Part shown: piece after piece, positions 33,211 to 58,999 of the stretch
How positions within the stretch are numbered: the first letter of the stretch is position 1
Layout: each line of letters starts with the position of its first letter
Source: Lamellibrachia satsuma
Taxonomy: Eukaryota; Annelida; Polychaeta; Sabellida; Siboglinidae
DNA: 64,000 nt
Direction: 5' to 3'
Assembly (NCBI GenBank): GCA_033239005.1
Contig: BSQZ01000009.1
Location: 8,590,752 to 8,654,751 of the forward strand
Made by a program: the position numbers and the translations under genes
The notes under the pieces: generated by a model
Seen by the model: the letters and a program-made list of their open reading frames with translations, nothing else
Told to the model about the DNA's origin: nothing
Database searches by the model: none

Positions 33211-33299
33211 GGCCACGGTCATGGGCGTCCGCGGGGGGGGGTGGCAAGGGAATTTTTTCGGACTGTATATTCGTGAGCTCAAAGTATATGTTTACATCT

Positions 33300-33374
<75 letters not shown>

Positions 33375-33427
33375 TTCTTTCTTGTCCCTCCCTGGAAAAA
33401 TTCCTGCGGACGCCCCTGGCCACGGTC
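33211..33427. mobile_element. Small TIR element (MITE-like), 197 bp, with 10-bp target duplication
   Basis: Element 33221-33417 begins atgggcgtccgcgggg and ends, on the other strand, aggggcgtccgcagga. So the first 12 bases are inverted repeats with one mismatch. The flanking ggccacggtc is duplicated at 33211-33220 and 33418-33427. A (TA)n tract fills the middle (33302-33366). A 10-bp duplication fits Mutator-like transposons better than hAT (8 bp); this assignment is inference. Confidence 0.85.
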
Positions 33428-34511
33428 CCAGACTTCTGGCATCTTGCAGCTGCTTGTCCATGAGAATAGGAAGTAGTGTCTGTGTAAATATCATACCGAG
33501 TTCGTGACCACACAATGAGGATGTAGGGTCATTTGTACAATGGTACACACCATGCTGAAGCCGAAGTTCCCAAAGGACTCTGCGGGTCTTGGTTCTATAC
33601 AAAGCCAGTAAAAATCACGTAACAATCACGCGCCGAATATAATTACAAAATAAGGTCTTACAACATGCACAGTTCCGTAGTTCCTAATAATCCACCAGGT
33701 GGAGTAGTGGTAATTGGAACTGCGGCATACCCGTGTCGTGAATAAAATAGTTTATCAAGAACAGAGAACCGTGCAGAACCGTGGAAACTGGAACCGTGAC
33801 GGCACTAGTACACCCCGTGTCGCCTTCCTCAATGGAAGACGCAGCTTCTGAAGAATGTCGTCTCGATAACTAATGCCGCATCAATGGAAGGCTCATCAAG
33901 CAATACACTTCGCAACCTTAACGCGTCCGTTACTCGCATTTTCAATTTGATGAAATCACAGGAAATTTGCATTCAGCCTCAACAACAACAATATTATTTT
34001 TTTGTTTAACAGGCCGCACTGAATAAAATCTAAAATAATGGCGTTACTAACTTGACCGTTTTATCATAAATGTTTAACTTGATAGGAAGCACAAACGTCA
34101 AGTATTTGAGTGTGACTTGACTTGTGACCTGAACCCTACATACTTATTGATTTAAATTAAATTGACACCAGGATCATGCATTTGAGTATGACTTGAACCC
34201 TACATATTTATTTATTTAAATAAAATTGAGAAAATTGGTCAAGTTCAAGAATGTCGCAATTATATGCTATTATTTTTAAAGTTTGCAAATTAGTAGGGCC
34301 TACATATAAAATGTTATCGTCCCATTTCCATTAATTTATCTTGAAACGTCACATTGTTTAGATACTTATCAAATATGTTTTTTTTGTTTTCAAGATTATG
34401 CGAATAAGTGACGCGTTCTGGCGACCAAGTGTCTTACCCAGGAACCTTAGCACCAAATAGATACTTCCGCGCAATAAGATATTTCGACAAACGACATCAC
34501 TCGTGCTTAGT
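33428..34511. other. 3' flank / 3' UTR of the ETS gene
   Basis: The sequence has several TTTATT (AATAAA on the minus strand) hexamers near 34140 and 34205 that could serve as poly(A) signals, but none is decisive. No other feature is seen. Confidence 0.4.
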
Positions 34512-50153
<15,642 letters not shown>

Positions 50154-50582
50154 CCTATCACCTTCACAGACCGTCCTGAGTATTTCAGCTGCATAACAAA
50201 TTTGTCATAATTTTTATAGAACATATGGCGGATGTAAAATAGTAAATGCAATACATGTGTACACTATCTGGCAAGGAATAATATGCCACAGAGTATTATT
50301 AGTGCGGTGAATTTAAATACATGACTGCTATTTATTCATGTGTCAAATACGAGTGTTAGTCAGGTTAAGAGAGCTGCTGCAGGTGCTGTTTAAAATATAA
50401 ATAAATACAAATTGTAGGAGTGTCGACAAGCCGACTTATGCATGCGCCATATGTCATGAGCTGCAATGTTGCCGTCTTAACAATAACACGCACGCTAAAG
50501 TGTCGCACAGAAGCGATTCTAGACTCCTGTCTTTGATTGGCATTGACGTACGTAGCGGCGAAACAGAAACATGAGTACTTAC

Positions 50583-50690
50583 TGGAGAACGGCTCCAGTC
50601 GTTGAGTTCTGCGTGGACCTGGCGTAGAGACCCGCTCTACACAGAGCGACCAGCGAGTGCTACAATCGCCACAGCGGGAACGGCGTCAGG
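50583..50690 (-). other. ETV6/7-like: Probable 5' non-coding exon and CpG-rich promoter side of the ETS gene
   Basis: A donor gttctcca|gtaagt lies at 50581-50583 on the minus strand. It joins in frame to the acceptor at 50189-50190 of the first coding exon, but the joined sequence has no in-frame ATG before 50153. The surrounding 50590-50890 is clearly richer in C, G and CpG than the flanks, as expected of a CpG-type promoter. The transcription start is unknown. Confidence 0.5.
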
Positions 50691-51039
50691 CGGCGGTGAC
50701 CAGCCAAGCGATGCCGGGCCATAGAAACGACGGGCAGAATGTCAATCAATCAAGCGACGCGCCAGTTGTGTCGTATCTGTACTAGCGGAAAGTGTTGCCG
50801 AGTAGCTGTTTACATCCGGCAACGTTCCGGTTCACGTAGCAATCCACCGCCTCCGGTCTGCGCCGCGGAAGCTCGGTGCAAGGCTTTGTTAACTTAGAAT
50901 GTCCTGACGTGAGCATGCGTAGGCACGCACATATATATGTTCATCGACACGCGTATACGACTGCGTGTCGTTAATTTGGGGTCTAAGACCAACGCGGAAG
51001 TTTAATAAGGTTTAAGAAGGTTGCCTTCCCAAACAACAA

Positions 51040-52395
51040 GTTCCTGATGGCAAGTGGACAAGGAAGCTATTGGCTTATCGAGAGTCCAACAATTTCCTCA
51101 TCTATTTGTAGCACACCCTTATCAAATATCTGTCAATTATATTTTTAAACGTATTCACACTGCTAACATTAACACAATCATTTGGCAGTTTGTTCCATTC
51201 ATTTATCCCCCTCTGTGAGAAAGAGTCCAACCTATACTGCTCCTTAACTAATGCTGCTTTATGTCATCTGGTTCTACTGCCTTCTTTAAGTTTGAAGAAC
51301 ATATTCCTGTCAACATCCTCATAACCATTCCCTATTTTAAACACTTCTATTTGGTCTCCTCTTAGTCTCCTGGTCTCTAGTGTTGTCAAACCACATTGTA
51401 ATAAGCGACTTTCATAACTAAGGTCTCTCAATTCTGGAATCATTTTAGTTGCTCTTCGTTGTCTAAGTCCTTTTTTTTACGATATGGTCTCCATGCTTGA
51501 ATACAATATTCCAAATGTGGTCTAACTATTGCTTTGTATAGGGTACAATTAGCTGTTTCTTCTTATACATGATAGTTCTCCTAGTTAGCTCTGGAATTTG
51601 ATTTCCTTTCGAAGCAGCAATACCACATTGCTCTGAAACTTTCGTGTCAGCATTAAATGTTACTCCTAAATCATTTTCTTGCATCCCCCGTTTTATATTC
51701 TTCGTCCATGTTTCCATGTCCTATGTGTATACATTTACACTTCCCAAAATTGAATAACATTTGCCATTTTTCTGACCATTTAACTAATTTATCTAGATCA
51801 TCCTGTAAACTTTGTTTATCTGTATCATTACTAACCTTTCTGAATACTTCTGTGTCATCTGCAAATTTGAGTACATTGCTAGATGTGTCATCTTCCAAAC
51901 CATTTATATATATTAAAAACAGTATAGGGCCTAATAGTGATCCCTGTGGTACCCCACTCAAAACAAATTTCCAGTTTGAAGTCTCACCATCTACTATTAC
52001 TCTCTGTTTTCTGTGTGTAAGCCACTTTTCTATCCACTTGATTAAACCTATGCCATGGGCTTTTAGTTTAAGTAACCATCTTTGATGTGGCACTTTTATC
52101 GAAAGCTTTCTGAAAATCTAAGTAGACAACATCCACTGGTGACCCGTCATCTACCCACTTTGTAATTTCTTCAAAAAACATAAGAGATTAGTTAGACATG
52201 ACCTTGCTTCTAGGAACCCATGTTGAGATGTATTTATTAATTTATGATTTACAAGGAATTCCACCATGTCGTCTCTAATTAATGTTTCGAGTAATTTACA
52301 TACAACTGATGTTAAACTGGTCTGTAATTTTCTGGCTTGTTCCTCGATCCCTTCTTAAATAGCGGCGTAATGTTTGCCTCTTCCCATTCTGAATG
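51040..52395 (-). mobile_element. CR1-like LINE, 3' half (RT to 3' UTR)
   Basis: The minus frame 51671-52093 contains HQRWLLKLKAHGIG, VPQGSLLGPILFLIYING and VLKFADDTEVF, the RT palm with its Asp-Asp pair, then WSEKWQMLFNFGKCKC. Frames at 51526-51717 continue the thumb (DLGVTFNADTKVSEQCGIAA). Further 3' parts (51090-51500) are colinear with the relics at 5222, 6110 and 14480. The 5' end is truncated near 52395 within the RT. Shifts between the frames show it is inactive. The clade assignment to CR1-like rests on the motif pattern and is inference. Confidence 0.85.
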
Positions 52396-53539
52396 AACTA
52401 GAGCGTGTACACCTGTTCCGCTGTCGTAGCTCAATAACGCTACTAGGTATATGGCCTACTAGTCCCCTTTATTGGATTGTGGTCAGCCACAAACACAACG
52501 GTTAAGATCGCTTGGATAACATGTCTAGTTGATAGGGTTACCGTTAGGTATTTTTAGGATAACAAAAGTAATCGTGATATGTGACATTATGAGCTACGTC
52601 GAGATTTTTAGCTAGATACTCATCACATTTTATTAGAAATTTTAAGTATTTCTCGCAAACAACATTTACACAAATCGGCAAAGGCTGTCAGTGTGAACCT
52701 GTGAACTAGTAAACTTCTATTGTATCACAGCATATTAGCCTCACCGTTAAAGACACGTCTTTAAATAATTAAAGTCATGCATTTAAATAATTAAGCACAC
52801 GTCTGTAAAGTTAAACGCATGGTTGTAACGTTAAGAGCATGGCACTGCCATTAAATCGTTAAAGACACGCGTATGTAAAGTTAAACGCATTGCTGTAATG
52901 TTGGAAGGCATGTCTTTAACGTTAAAGGTATCGTAACGTAAGCTTGTCTGAGCCTATCAGCGTTAGCGACACAACATTCTTCGGAATGCACAAAACTTAT
53001 CGTCAACGGCTGCCAAACGAAGGAGATGGTTTTTTCAGTCACCTATGTAGTTGCAATCATCCAAAGTCCCTTGCAATGTATTTCTTTCCACGATGAGGCT
53101 GCTTGTAAGGTTTATTATATACTCCTGCATGCGCCAGACAGCTTTCTGTGGCGTGTTGTGCGCGTGAACTTGTTACACCCGCCACCATCTTGTCTCGCTT
53201 ATCCGACTATCGCTTGCCTTCGTGAACTCGTCGAGAAGAACTTAGCCTCAGAAACATGATTTCCGACTCCATTTGTTAGGCGTTACCGTGAAGCGCCAAC
53301 AGCCTAGCAGCGTCATTATAGAGAATCCACATTCTAAATACTAGTAAAACTGCCCGTCCCCAGGACGGGATAACTTTGTAATTCATTCGTGACAGTTATG
53401 ATAGCAATGTTAACCAAATGCCTCGGGCCAATATGCCATCAATACGCTCGAGATTTTTTAAGGGAACGTCAAACGTATCTATACCAGAAACAACCGCGTC
53501 ATGCACGTGATGCAATACTCGCATATTCGAAATGTTGAA
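52396..53539. other. Intergenic, with a degenerate repeat
   Basis: At 52735-52930 blocks such as gttaaagacacg, gtaaagttaaacgcat and gtaacgttaa recur about seven times with a period near 25-27 bp but strong divergence. The frame at 53026-53259 has no recognisable domain. No gene called. Confidence 0.5.
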
Positions 53540-53689
<150 letters not shown>

Positions 53690-54385
53690 TACATGCAACA
53701 AGAATCTGGGAAAGCATCCGGGTTCCGTCACAATGAAACCTACGCTCTGATTGCAAACTGGTGTGTGCGACACACGGTGCTTGGGTAATCGAGGCTAGCC
53801 ACAATCTGGCGAATATATCCCGGATTGATAGAGCATCATGTATGCCATCCATGGCATGAAGCACAATTTCCAAGAAAAACAACTCGTTTTGGGCGTTACC
53901 ATCAACTAGTTTTGCTGCCAAATATACACACCAGTAGAGGCGACTCGAAATAACCCGTGGCGCCTCTGGTGCATAATATCACACTACATGCGTCGACGGG
54001 TACCACATGCGCCACACATCACCACTGCCAGAGTATCTCGTCATTGTCTTGTCATGTTGTACTTGGATGTAAAATATTTTTATTCTAAGCGTTAAATTGA
54101 TTTTTAATGCAAAGGTGTTTGTGAGAAAATTCAATGGGGGAAATTCAGTAATGGATTTGTCGTGGCCTACTGACCAGAATAATATAATCTCAAAGTAGCA
54201 AATACTTTTTTAATCTGAATCTTATTATAAGAGAGCATTCCAAATGGACTAGAATACTCGATGTGCGGACATTAATATACCCATTTGTACACATGGCCAA
54301 GGTATGTGTGTGCGTGCGCGCGTGTGCGCGCGCCAAACCATTGTGCTGAATGGGGTAAAACTAAAACGACAACAAAGTGGTACTA

Positions 54386-54637
54386 GTGACAATGTACCGA
54401 TCAACCTATCTGGCTCTTGGACTAACAGTGACAATATACCGATCAAACTATCTGGCTCTTGGACTAACAGTGACAATGTACCGATCAACCTATCTGGCTC
54501 TTGGACTAACAGTGACAATATACCGATCAAACTATCTGGCTCTTAGACTAACAGTGACAATGTACCGATCAACCTATCTGGCTCTTGGACTAACAGTGAC
54601 AATGTACCGATCAACCTATCTGATTCTTGGATTGACT
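54386..54637. repeat. 42-bp minisatellite, 6 copies of two alternating types
   Basis: The unit is gtgacaatgtaccgatcaac, then ctatctggctcttggactaa plus ca. Copies 1, 3, 5 and 6 carry aatgtaccgatcaacc; copies 2 and 4 carry aatataccgatcaaac. Since 42 is a multiple of 3, all frames stay open, but there is no other sign of coding. Confidence 0.95.
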
Positions 54638-54892
54638 GCAGTAGGGTACCATTGGAACGATGCATCCAGATTCCCATAAAATGTAACACTCCTTTTTCAA
54701 GAAATGTGAATAATAATTTATTCAATAAAAAACAGTTGTATAAAGACATTTCACACTAACAAACAGAAGCTTGCAAATTTTATCAATAATAACTATCATT
54801 GTTGTATGTACGCATGTACAATGTGTGTACCATATGTGTGTACCATATGCACTTTATGTACGGAGGTGACAAAAAAGCTCAAATGTATGTTC

Positions 54893-55170
54893 TTGTATAG
54901 CGCCGTATCCAGTCCGTACCGTACCTAAGCGCTTTACACTTCAACCCCGCCCGACCTGTTCATTCCAACACCAACTCGACTTCTCTGGGAAGCATTCAGC
55001 CACGCTGCATTCAATGCGCGAAGAATGTTAGTTCTAATATCCACCACTCTCTATTGCTAGGTACTTAATATACTGCTGAGTGAATCGGAGCAACGTGGAG
55101 TAAACGAAGCGAAACGGCAGCAAGATGACTCGAAACCGGGTTCTCTCTGTCGAGGTTCACTCACGCGAGA
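54893..55170 (-). mobile_element. SINE-B copy 3
   Basis: The minus strand reads a B-box-like aacccggtttcgagtcatc, then cttgctgccgtttcgcttcg. The centre is gcgtggctgaatgcttccca and the tail gttgaagtgtaaagcgctta, with gcgctatacaag at the end. It is the best-preserved copy besides 466-757. Confidence 0.75.
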
Positions 55171-55254
55171 TTTTTAAATATCGAACATTCGACATACGTG
55201 ACAAACGTCGTGATACTACGTAATATAATCACCGTTCTGTTTTAACTTGGTTGA

Positions 55255-55640
55255 CATACATACCTACATACATCTTCTTCAGCTCCAAATTTGCCTATCT
55301 TGTGCTGTTCTCCGCCAGGTGGTTTCATTCCAATACTCATCCAAATCGTCTCTCCATCGTTTTGCTGGTCTTCCTGGTAATCTCTTCCTTCCGTATGGTT
55401 TCCAGATGGTAATGCGCTTTGTCCATCTCTCATCTTTGAGTCGGCTGATGTGTCCTGCCCAAGACCACTTCATTCTTCTGGTTGTTTTATCACGTCTGTG
55501 ACTCCTGTCTTTGCTCTCACCCAGGTGTTTGTTTTTCTGTCATGGTATGTTATATTAAGCATACTCCTCTCCATTTTTGTCTGCGCGGTCGCTAGTTTTT
55601 TCTGAGCTTGTTTTGTGAGTGACCAGCACCGTATTATATA
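55255..55640 (-). mobile_element. LINE C-terminal fragment
   Basis: The minus frame 55279-55473 reads MKWSWAGHISRLKDERWTKR, then KRLPGRPAKRWRDDLDEYW and RRTAQDRQIW. This is the conserved C-terminal block of a family of LINE endonuclease-RT proteins. Sequence to 55640 continues it upstream with frameshifts. No RT remains. Confidence 0.85.
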
Positions 55641-56037
55641 TTTTAAATTATAGTTACCGAAAGAGGCTGTTTTACTTCTAAAAGTAAATGTGTGCGTATG
55701 TAGTCAGCTTTATCTGCAGTCGTACAATAAACGTTGTTTATAACACGTACGACACCTGTTCGCTAATAATGAATCCACCGTTGCGGTTCGTCAGAAATAC
55801 AGTGGTAATGCGTCGTGGATATCGTATGTATTATTGTTGTAATAAGTTCACCGTGTGTGTAGTATGCAATTTATATACAGCGGTGACAACTATTTGAAAA
55901 AGCGAAATTACAACGGAGTCTATATAATCACCTTTATGGTTTAACTCGTTTGACACGCACAGTTCCATATACAACAGTTTCGTAATTACTACAATTAACA
56001 ACATACTCGATTAATTCTTGAAGGACATCCAGTCGTT

Positions 56038-57354
56038 TTAGTTAATATGCCTGTGTAAGTTGAGCATCCAGACTACGACTAGCCCGCACAGCCAGACCGA
56101 CAACTGCCCTACCTCCCTGGCACCGCTACCACTGTCAGAGGTGTTATCGCTTCCTTCATCTAGCGGCGGCTTGAGCCGACCCATGATCAGCACACCACCG
56201 GAAGTCTTCTCGCGAATGAGGAACAGGAACGGGTGGTCCGCCTTGAATGTTACTGGTACTCCTGTCGACACCGGATTGACGTGGACTCCGGCGGCTGTGC
56301 CTTCCTCGTTCACGTCGACGTGTGCCTGATGCACCACGTCCGAGACGACCAGGTCGCGCCGGCCGTCGATGCCCGACAGGTCGGCTTCGTCGGCTAAGAA
56401 CAAGTCCTGCATGCCCATCGACATCAAGATGGATCTCAATTTCGCCTTCCCCGTCAGTTTGAATTTTGGTATGGTCACGTCGACGTTGACGTTGGACATA
56501 CCGGACGTGGCGCTGGTGAGACGGTCCACGTTGAGCGCTTTCTCCAGCGTGGCTAAACCGTCAACTGCGTTCGGCAGGAAAACGTACATCGACACTTCGT
56601 CGCCGGCGTATGGCAGTTCGACAATCTTACAGTCGAGTGCGGCATTCGCGGCATACCGGAAGCTCTTACCCTTCAGCGTCATCATTTCCATGAGCACCTT
56701 GCGAGACGGAGACAAGTGGAATGCCACGCTGACCGTGTGTTTCGCATCAAATGGGACTGACCACACACCTTTGAAATATACCGCATTCCCGACCATCAGA
56801 ACAGAGTCTGTTTTGATTGCTCTCGCTTCGAACAGTTCCTTGATCTTCTGGCTGGTTTTCTTGGCTGCCCAGTCATTAATGTAATTCCGACTGCCATCTA
56901 GATCACCGGCAAAATCAACAGCTTTCAATGTTGTGTCGCAACATTGCGAAGAGATATTAAGGTATGTGTCCAGGAACGACAATCCCTTCTTACCGAACAT
57001 CCCGTTAGCCACCTGCAACGTGTATTTGTTTGTCGGGTCGTTGACAGTGTTGAACAACTCGCGGAGTACTTCGTGGACGTTGCCAGCAACCTTGTCCAAA
57101 TTCAGCGCCTCTGACATCTGCGTTTTTGTCGTTCTATTGGCGCCGGCGTAGACATTCGCTAGCGCAGAGTAGACGCTAAACGGGGAGAAACATACTTTCT
57201 CTCCAAACATGGCGACGTCGGCCAAACGTTTGTAGAGTTGCAAGGCGAACTCGGTGTTGGCTGCCACAACCTGTTGCCTTGCAGCGGACGACGTGCCTTG
57301 ACAGACGTGCCAGAGGAGTGCCACAACGATAGCTCTACACCACATCATCGTCAT
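56038..57354 (-). CDS. Serpin with signal peptide, short reactive loop and hydrophobic C-terminal tail (438 aa)
   Basis: Serpins are mostly suicide inhibitors of serine or cysteine proteases. Residues 1-20 are a signal peptide (MTMMWCRAIVVALLWHVCQG). Family blocks follow: CFSPFSVYSALANVYAGA, INDWAAKKTSQKIKELF, VLMVGNAVYFKGVW, VELPYAGDEVSMYVFLPN, IPKFKL, ADLSGIDG, VVHQAHVDVNEEGTAAG and FKADHPFLFLIRE. The whole serpin fold lies in one exon; the ATG directly follows an acceptor (gtgttgcag), so a 5' non-coding exon exists upstream. The hinge EEGTAAGVH is followed by a loop about five residues shorter than in antithrombin, with Val/His at P10/P9 where inhibitors have small residues. After the normal serpin end (GRLKPP, about 397) there is a 41-residue extension: an acidic Ser-rich stretch and LSVWLCGLVVVWMLNL near the C-terminus, suggesting a GPI or membrane anchor. 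Confidence 0.94.
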   Translation of the reverse strand: MTMMWCRAIVVALLWHVCQGTSSAARQQVVAANTEFALQLYKRLADVAMFGEKVCFSPFSVYSALANVYAGANRTTKTQMSEALNLDKVAGNVHEVLRELFNTVNDPTNKYTLQVANGMFGKKGLSFLDTYLNISSQCCDTTLKAVDFAGDLDGSRNYINDWAAKKTSQKIKELFEARAIKTDSVLMVGNAVYFKGVWSVPFDAKHTVSVAFHLSPSRKVLMEMMTLKGKSFRYAANAALDCKIVELPYAGDEVSMYVFLPNAVDGLATLEKALNVDRLTSATSGMSNVNVDVTIPKFKLTGKAKLRSILMSMGMQDLFLADEADLSGIDGRRDLVVSDVVHQAHVDVNEEGTAAGVHVNPVSTGVPVTFKADHPFLFLIREKTSGGVLIMGRLKPPLDEGSDNTSDSGSGAREVGQLSVWLCGLVVVWMLNLHRHIN

Positions 57355-57405
57355 CTGCAACACACGACAGAGAGGTAGGCCTACATTATAATATATAGCC
57401 GACTG

Positions 57406-57662
57406 AATATCACTGTTGAACAGTCAAAACATGGAAGTCCATTTTGATTTTCACCACGTTGTTGGTTGGATATGTGTCTATTAGACTAATTTCTAACACA
57501 CGAAAGTTGACTTCATTGTTTTTATTCTTCAACAATAGTTTATCTGTCGTGGCAGCAAAGCAAGGAAAGTAAATTTTCCTGTGTTACAAGTGTAATAGAC
57601 ACACATCCAGCCAACCACGTGGTGCAGATCGAAATGGACTTCCTTGTTCACCAGCGATATGC
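57406..57662. mobile_element. Fold-back (MITE-like) element, about 257 bp
   Basis: Left arm atatcactgttgaacag ... ggaagtccatttt ... caccacgttgttggttggat ... gtgtctattaga (57407-57487) is inverted on the right as taatagacacacatccagcc ... aaccacgtggtg ... aaatggacttccttgttcac ... (57594-57662). The arms are about 70-80 bp with some mismatches. A unique middle of about 100 bp separates them. It lies only 50 bp upstream of the serpin coding exon. I found no clear target duplication. Confidence 0.8.
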
Positions 57663-57718
57663 GATTCACGAGGCGCAATAGCGTAGCCCGAGATTCTCAC
57701 TCGACCCAGAAGAAATAA

Positions 57719-58387
57719 CTAATGATTAGCTTGTTGGCTTCCAGTTTACTCACCACAGCGTTACCTAATCTAATGATTAGCTTGTTGGCTTTCAGTTTAT
57801 TCACCACAGCGTTACCTAATCTAATGATTAGCTTGTTGGCTTTCAGTTTACTCACCACAGCGTTACCTAATCTAATGATTAGCTTGTTGGCTTTCAGTTT
57901 ACTCACCACAGCGTTACCTAATCTAATGATTAGCTTGTTGGCTTCCAGTTTACTCACCACAGCGTTACCTAATCTAATGATTAGCTTGTTGGCTTTCAGT
58001 TTACTCACCACAGCGTTACCTAATCTAATGATTAGCTTGTTGGCTTTCAGTTTACTCACCACAGCGTTACCTAATCTAATGATTAGCTTGTTGGCTTCCA
58101 GTTTACTCACCACAGCGTTACCTAATCTAATGATTAGCTTGTTAGCTTCCAGTTTACTCACCACAGCGTTACCTAATCTAATGATTAGCTTGTTGGCTTT
58201 CAGTTTACTCACCACAGCGTTACCTAATCTAATGATTAGCTTGTTGGCTTCCAGTTTACTCACCACAGCGTTACCTAATCTAATGATTAGCTTGTTGGCT
58301 TTCAGTTTACTCACCACAGCGTTACCTAATCTAATGATTAGCTTGTTGGCTTCCAGTTTACTCACCACAGCGTTACCTAATCTAATG
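57719..58387. repeat. 51-bp minisatellite, 13 copies
   Basis: The unit is ctaatgattagcttgttggc, then ttccagtttactcaccacag, then cgttacctaat. Copies differ mainly at c/t in ggctt(t/c)cag. The 51-bp length keeps long frames open on both strands (LLASSLLTTALPNLMIS; NAVVSKLEANKLIIRLG). I treat these as non-coding. Confidence 0.97.
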
Positions 58388-58551
58388 CAGTTGCTGGATG
58401 TGGTGTGTATTTGAGCCTGCTGTTCGCTGCTTTCTCTGTGTAGTGATAGAAAGATACATCGCGTGGTTGGTTAATGGTACTGTCCTATATTTGCTTATAG
58501 TAAATGGTTGTAGACACGACAATAGGCATTGCCGGCGTATCAGTATATCTT

Positions 58552-58998
58552 CCACCTGGATATCTCCCCTCGGTGGAGCTACCCTAAGGCATCGTCCCCT
58601 ACCTTATATATCTCCCCTAGGTAGAGCTACCCTAAGGCATCATCCCCTACCTTGGATATCTCCCCTAGGTAGACCTACCCTAAGGCATCATCCCCTACCT
58701 TGGATATCTCCCCTAGGTAGAGCTACCCTAAGGCATCATCCCCTACCTTGGATATCTCCCCTAGGTAGAGCTACCCTAAGGCATCATCCCCTACCTTGGA
58801 TATATCCCCTAGGTAGAGCTACCCTAAGGCATCATCCCCTACCTTGGATATCTCCAATAGGTAGAGCTACCCTAAGGCATCATCCCCTACCTTGGATATC
58901 TCCCCTAGGTAGAGCTACCCTAAGGCATCATCCCCTACCTTGGATATCTCCCTAGGTAGAGCTACATTAAGGCATCACCCCCTACCTTGGATATCTCG
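58552..58998. repeat. 48-bp minisatellite, about 9 copies
   Basis: The unit is ggatatctcccctaggtaga, then gctaccctaaggcatcatcc, then cctacctt. A plus frame (WISPLGRATLRHHPLP) stays open through it. Diverged related words (gataccctagc, gataatctagggtat) appear again at 60628-60690. Confidence 0.95.
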
Positions 58999-58999
58999 C

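Noticed and set aside
53026..53259. 77-codon plus-strand ORF with hydrophobic start
   Set aside because: Too short and without homology or splice support to call a gene.
57355..57363. Serpin start extended upstream to include V-L-Q
   Set aside because: The bases before the ATG at 57354 are a splice acceptor (gtgttgcag), so the upstream codons are intronic.
57719..58387. CRISPR-like array of direct repeats
   Set aside because: Units are contiguous with no unique spacers, and the genome is eukaryotic. The same applies to the arrays at 2409, 4886, 6206 and 54386.
57697..58414. Open frames of more than 220 codons on both strands (17-residue repeats)
   Set aside because: They exist only because the minisatellite unit is 51 bp, a multiple of three. 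No splice context, signal or domain; the frame ends when the array ends.
58398..58955. 185-codon frame with 16-residue repeats
   Set aside because: Same reason: a 48-bp minisatellite without any other sign of coding.
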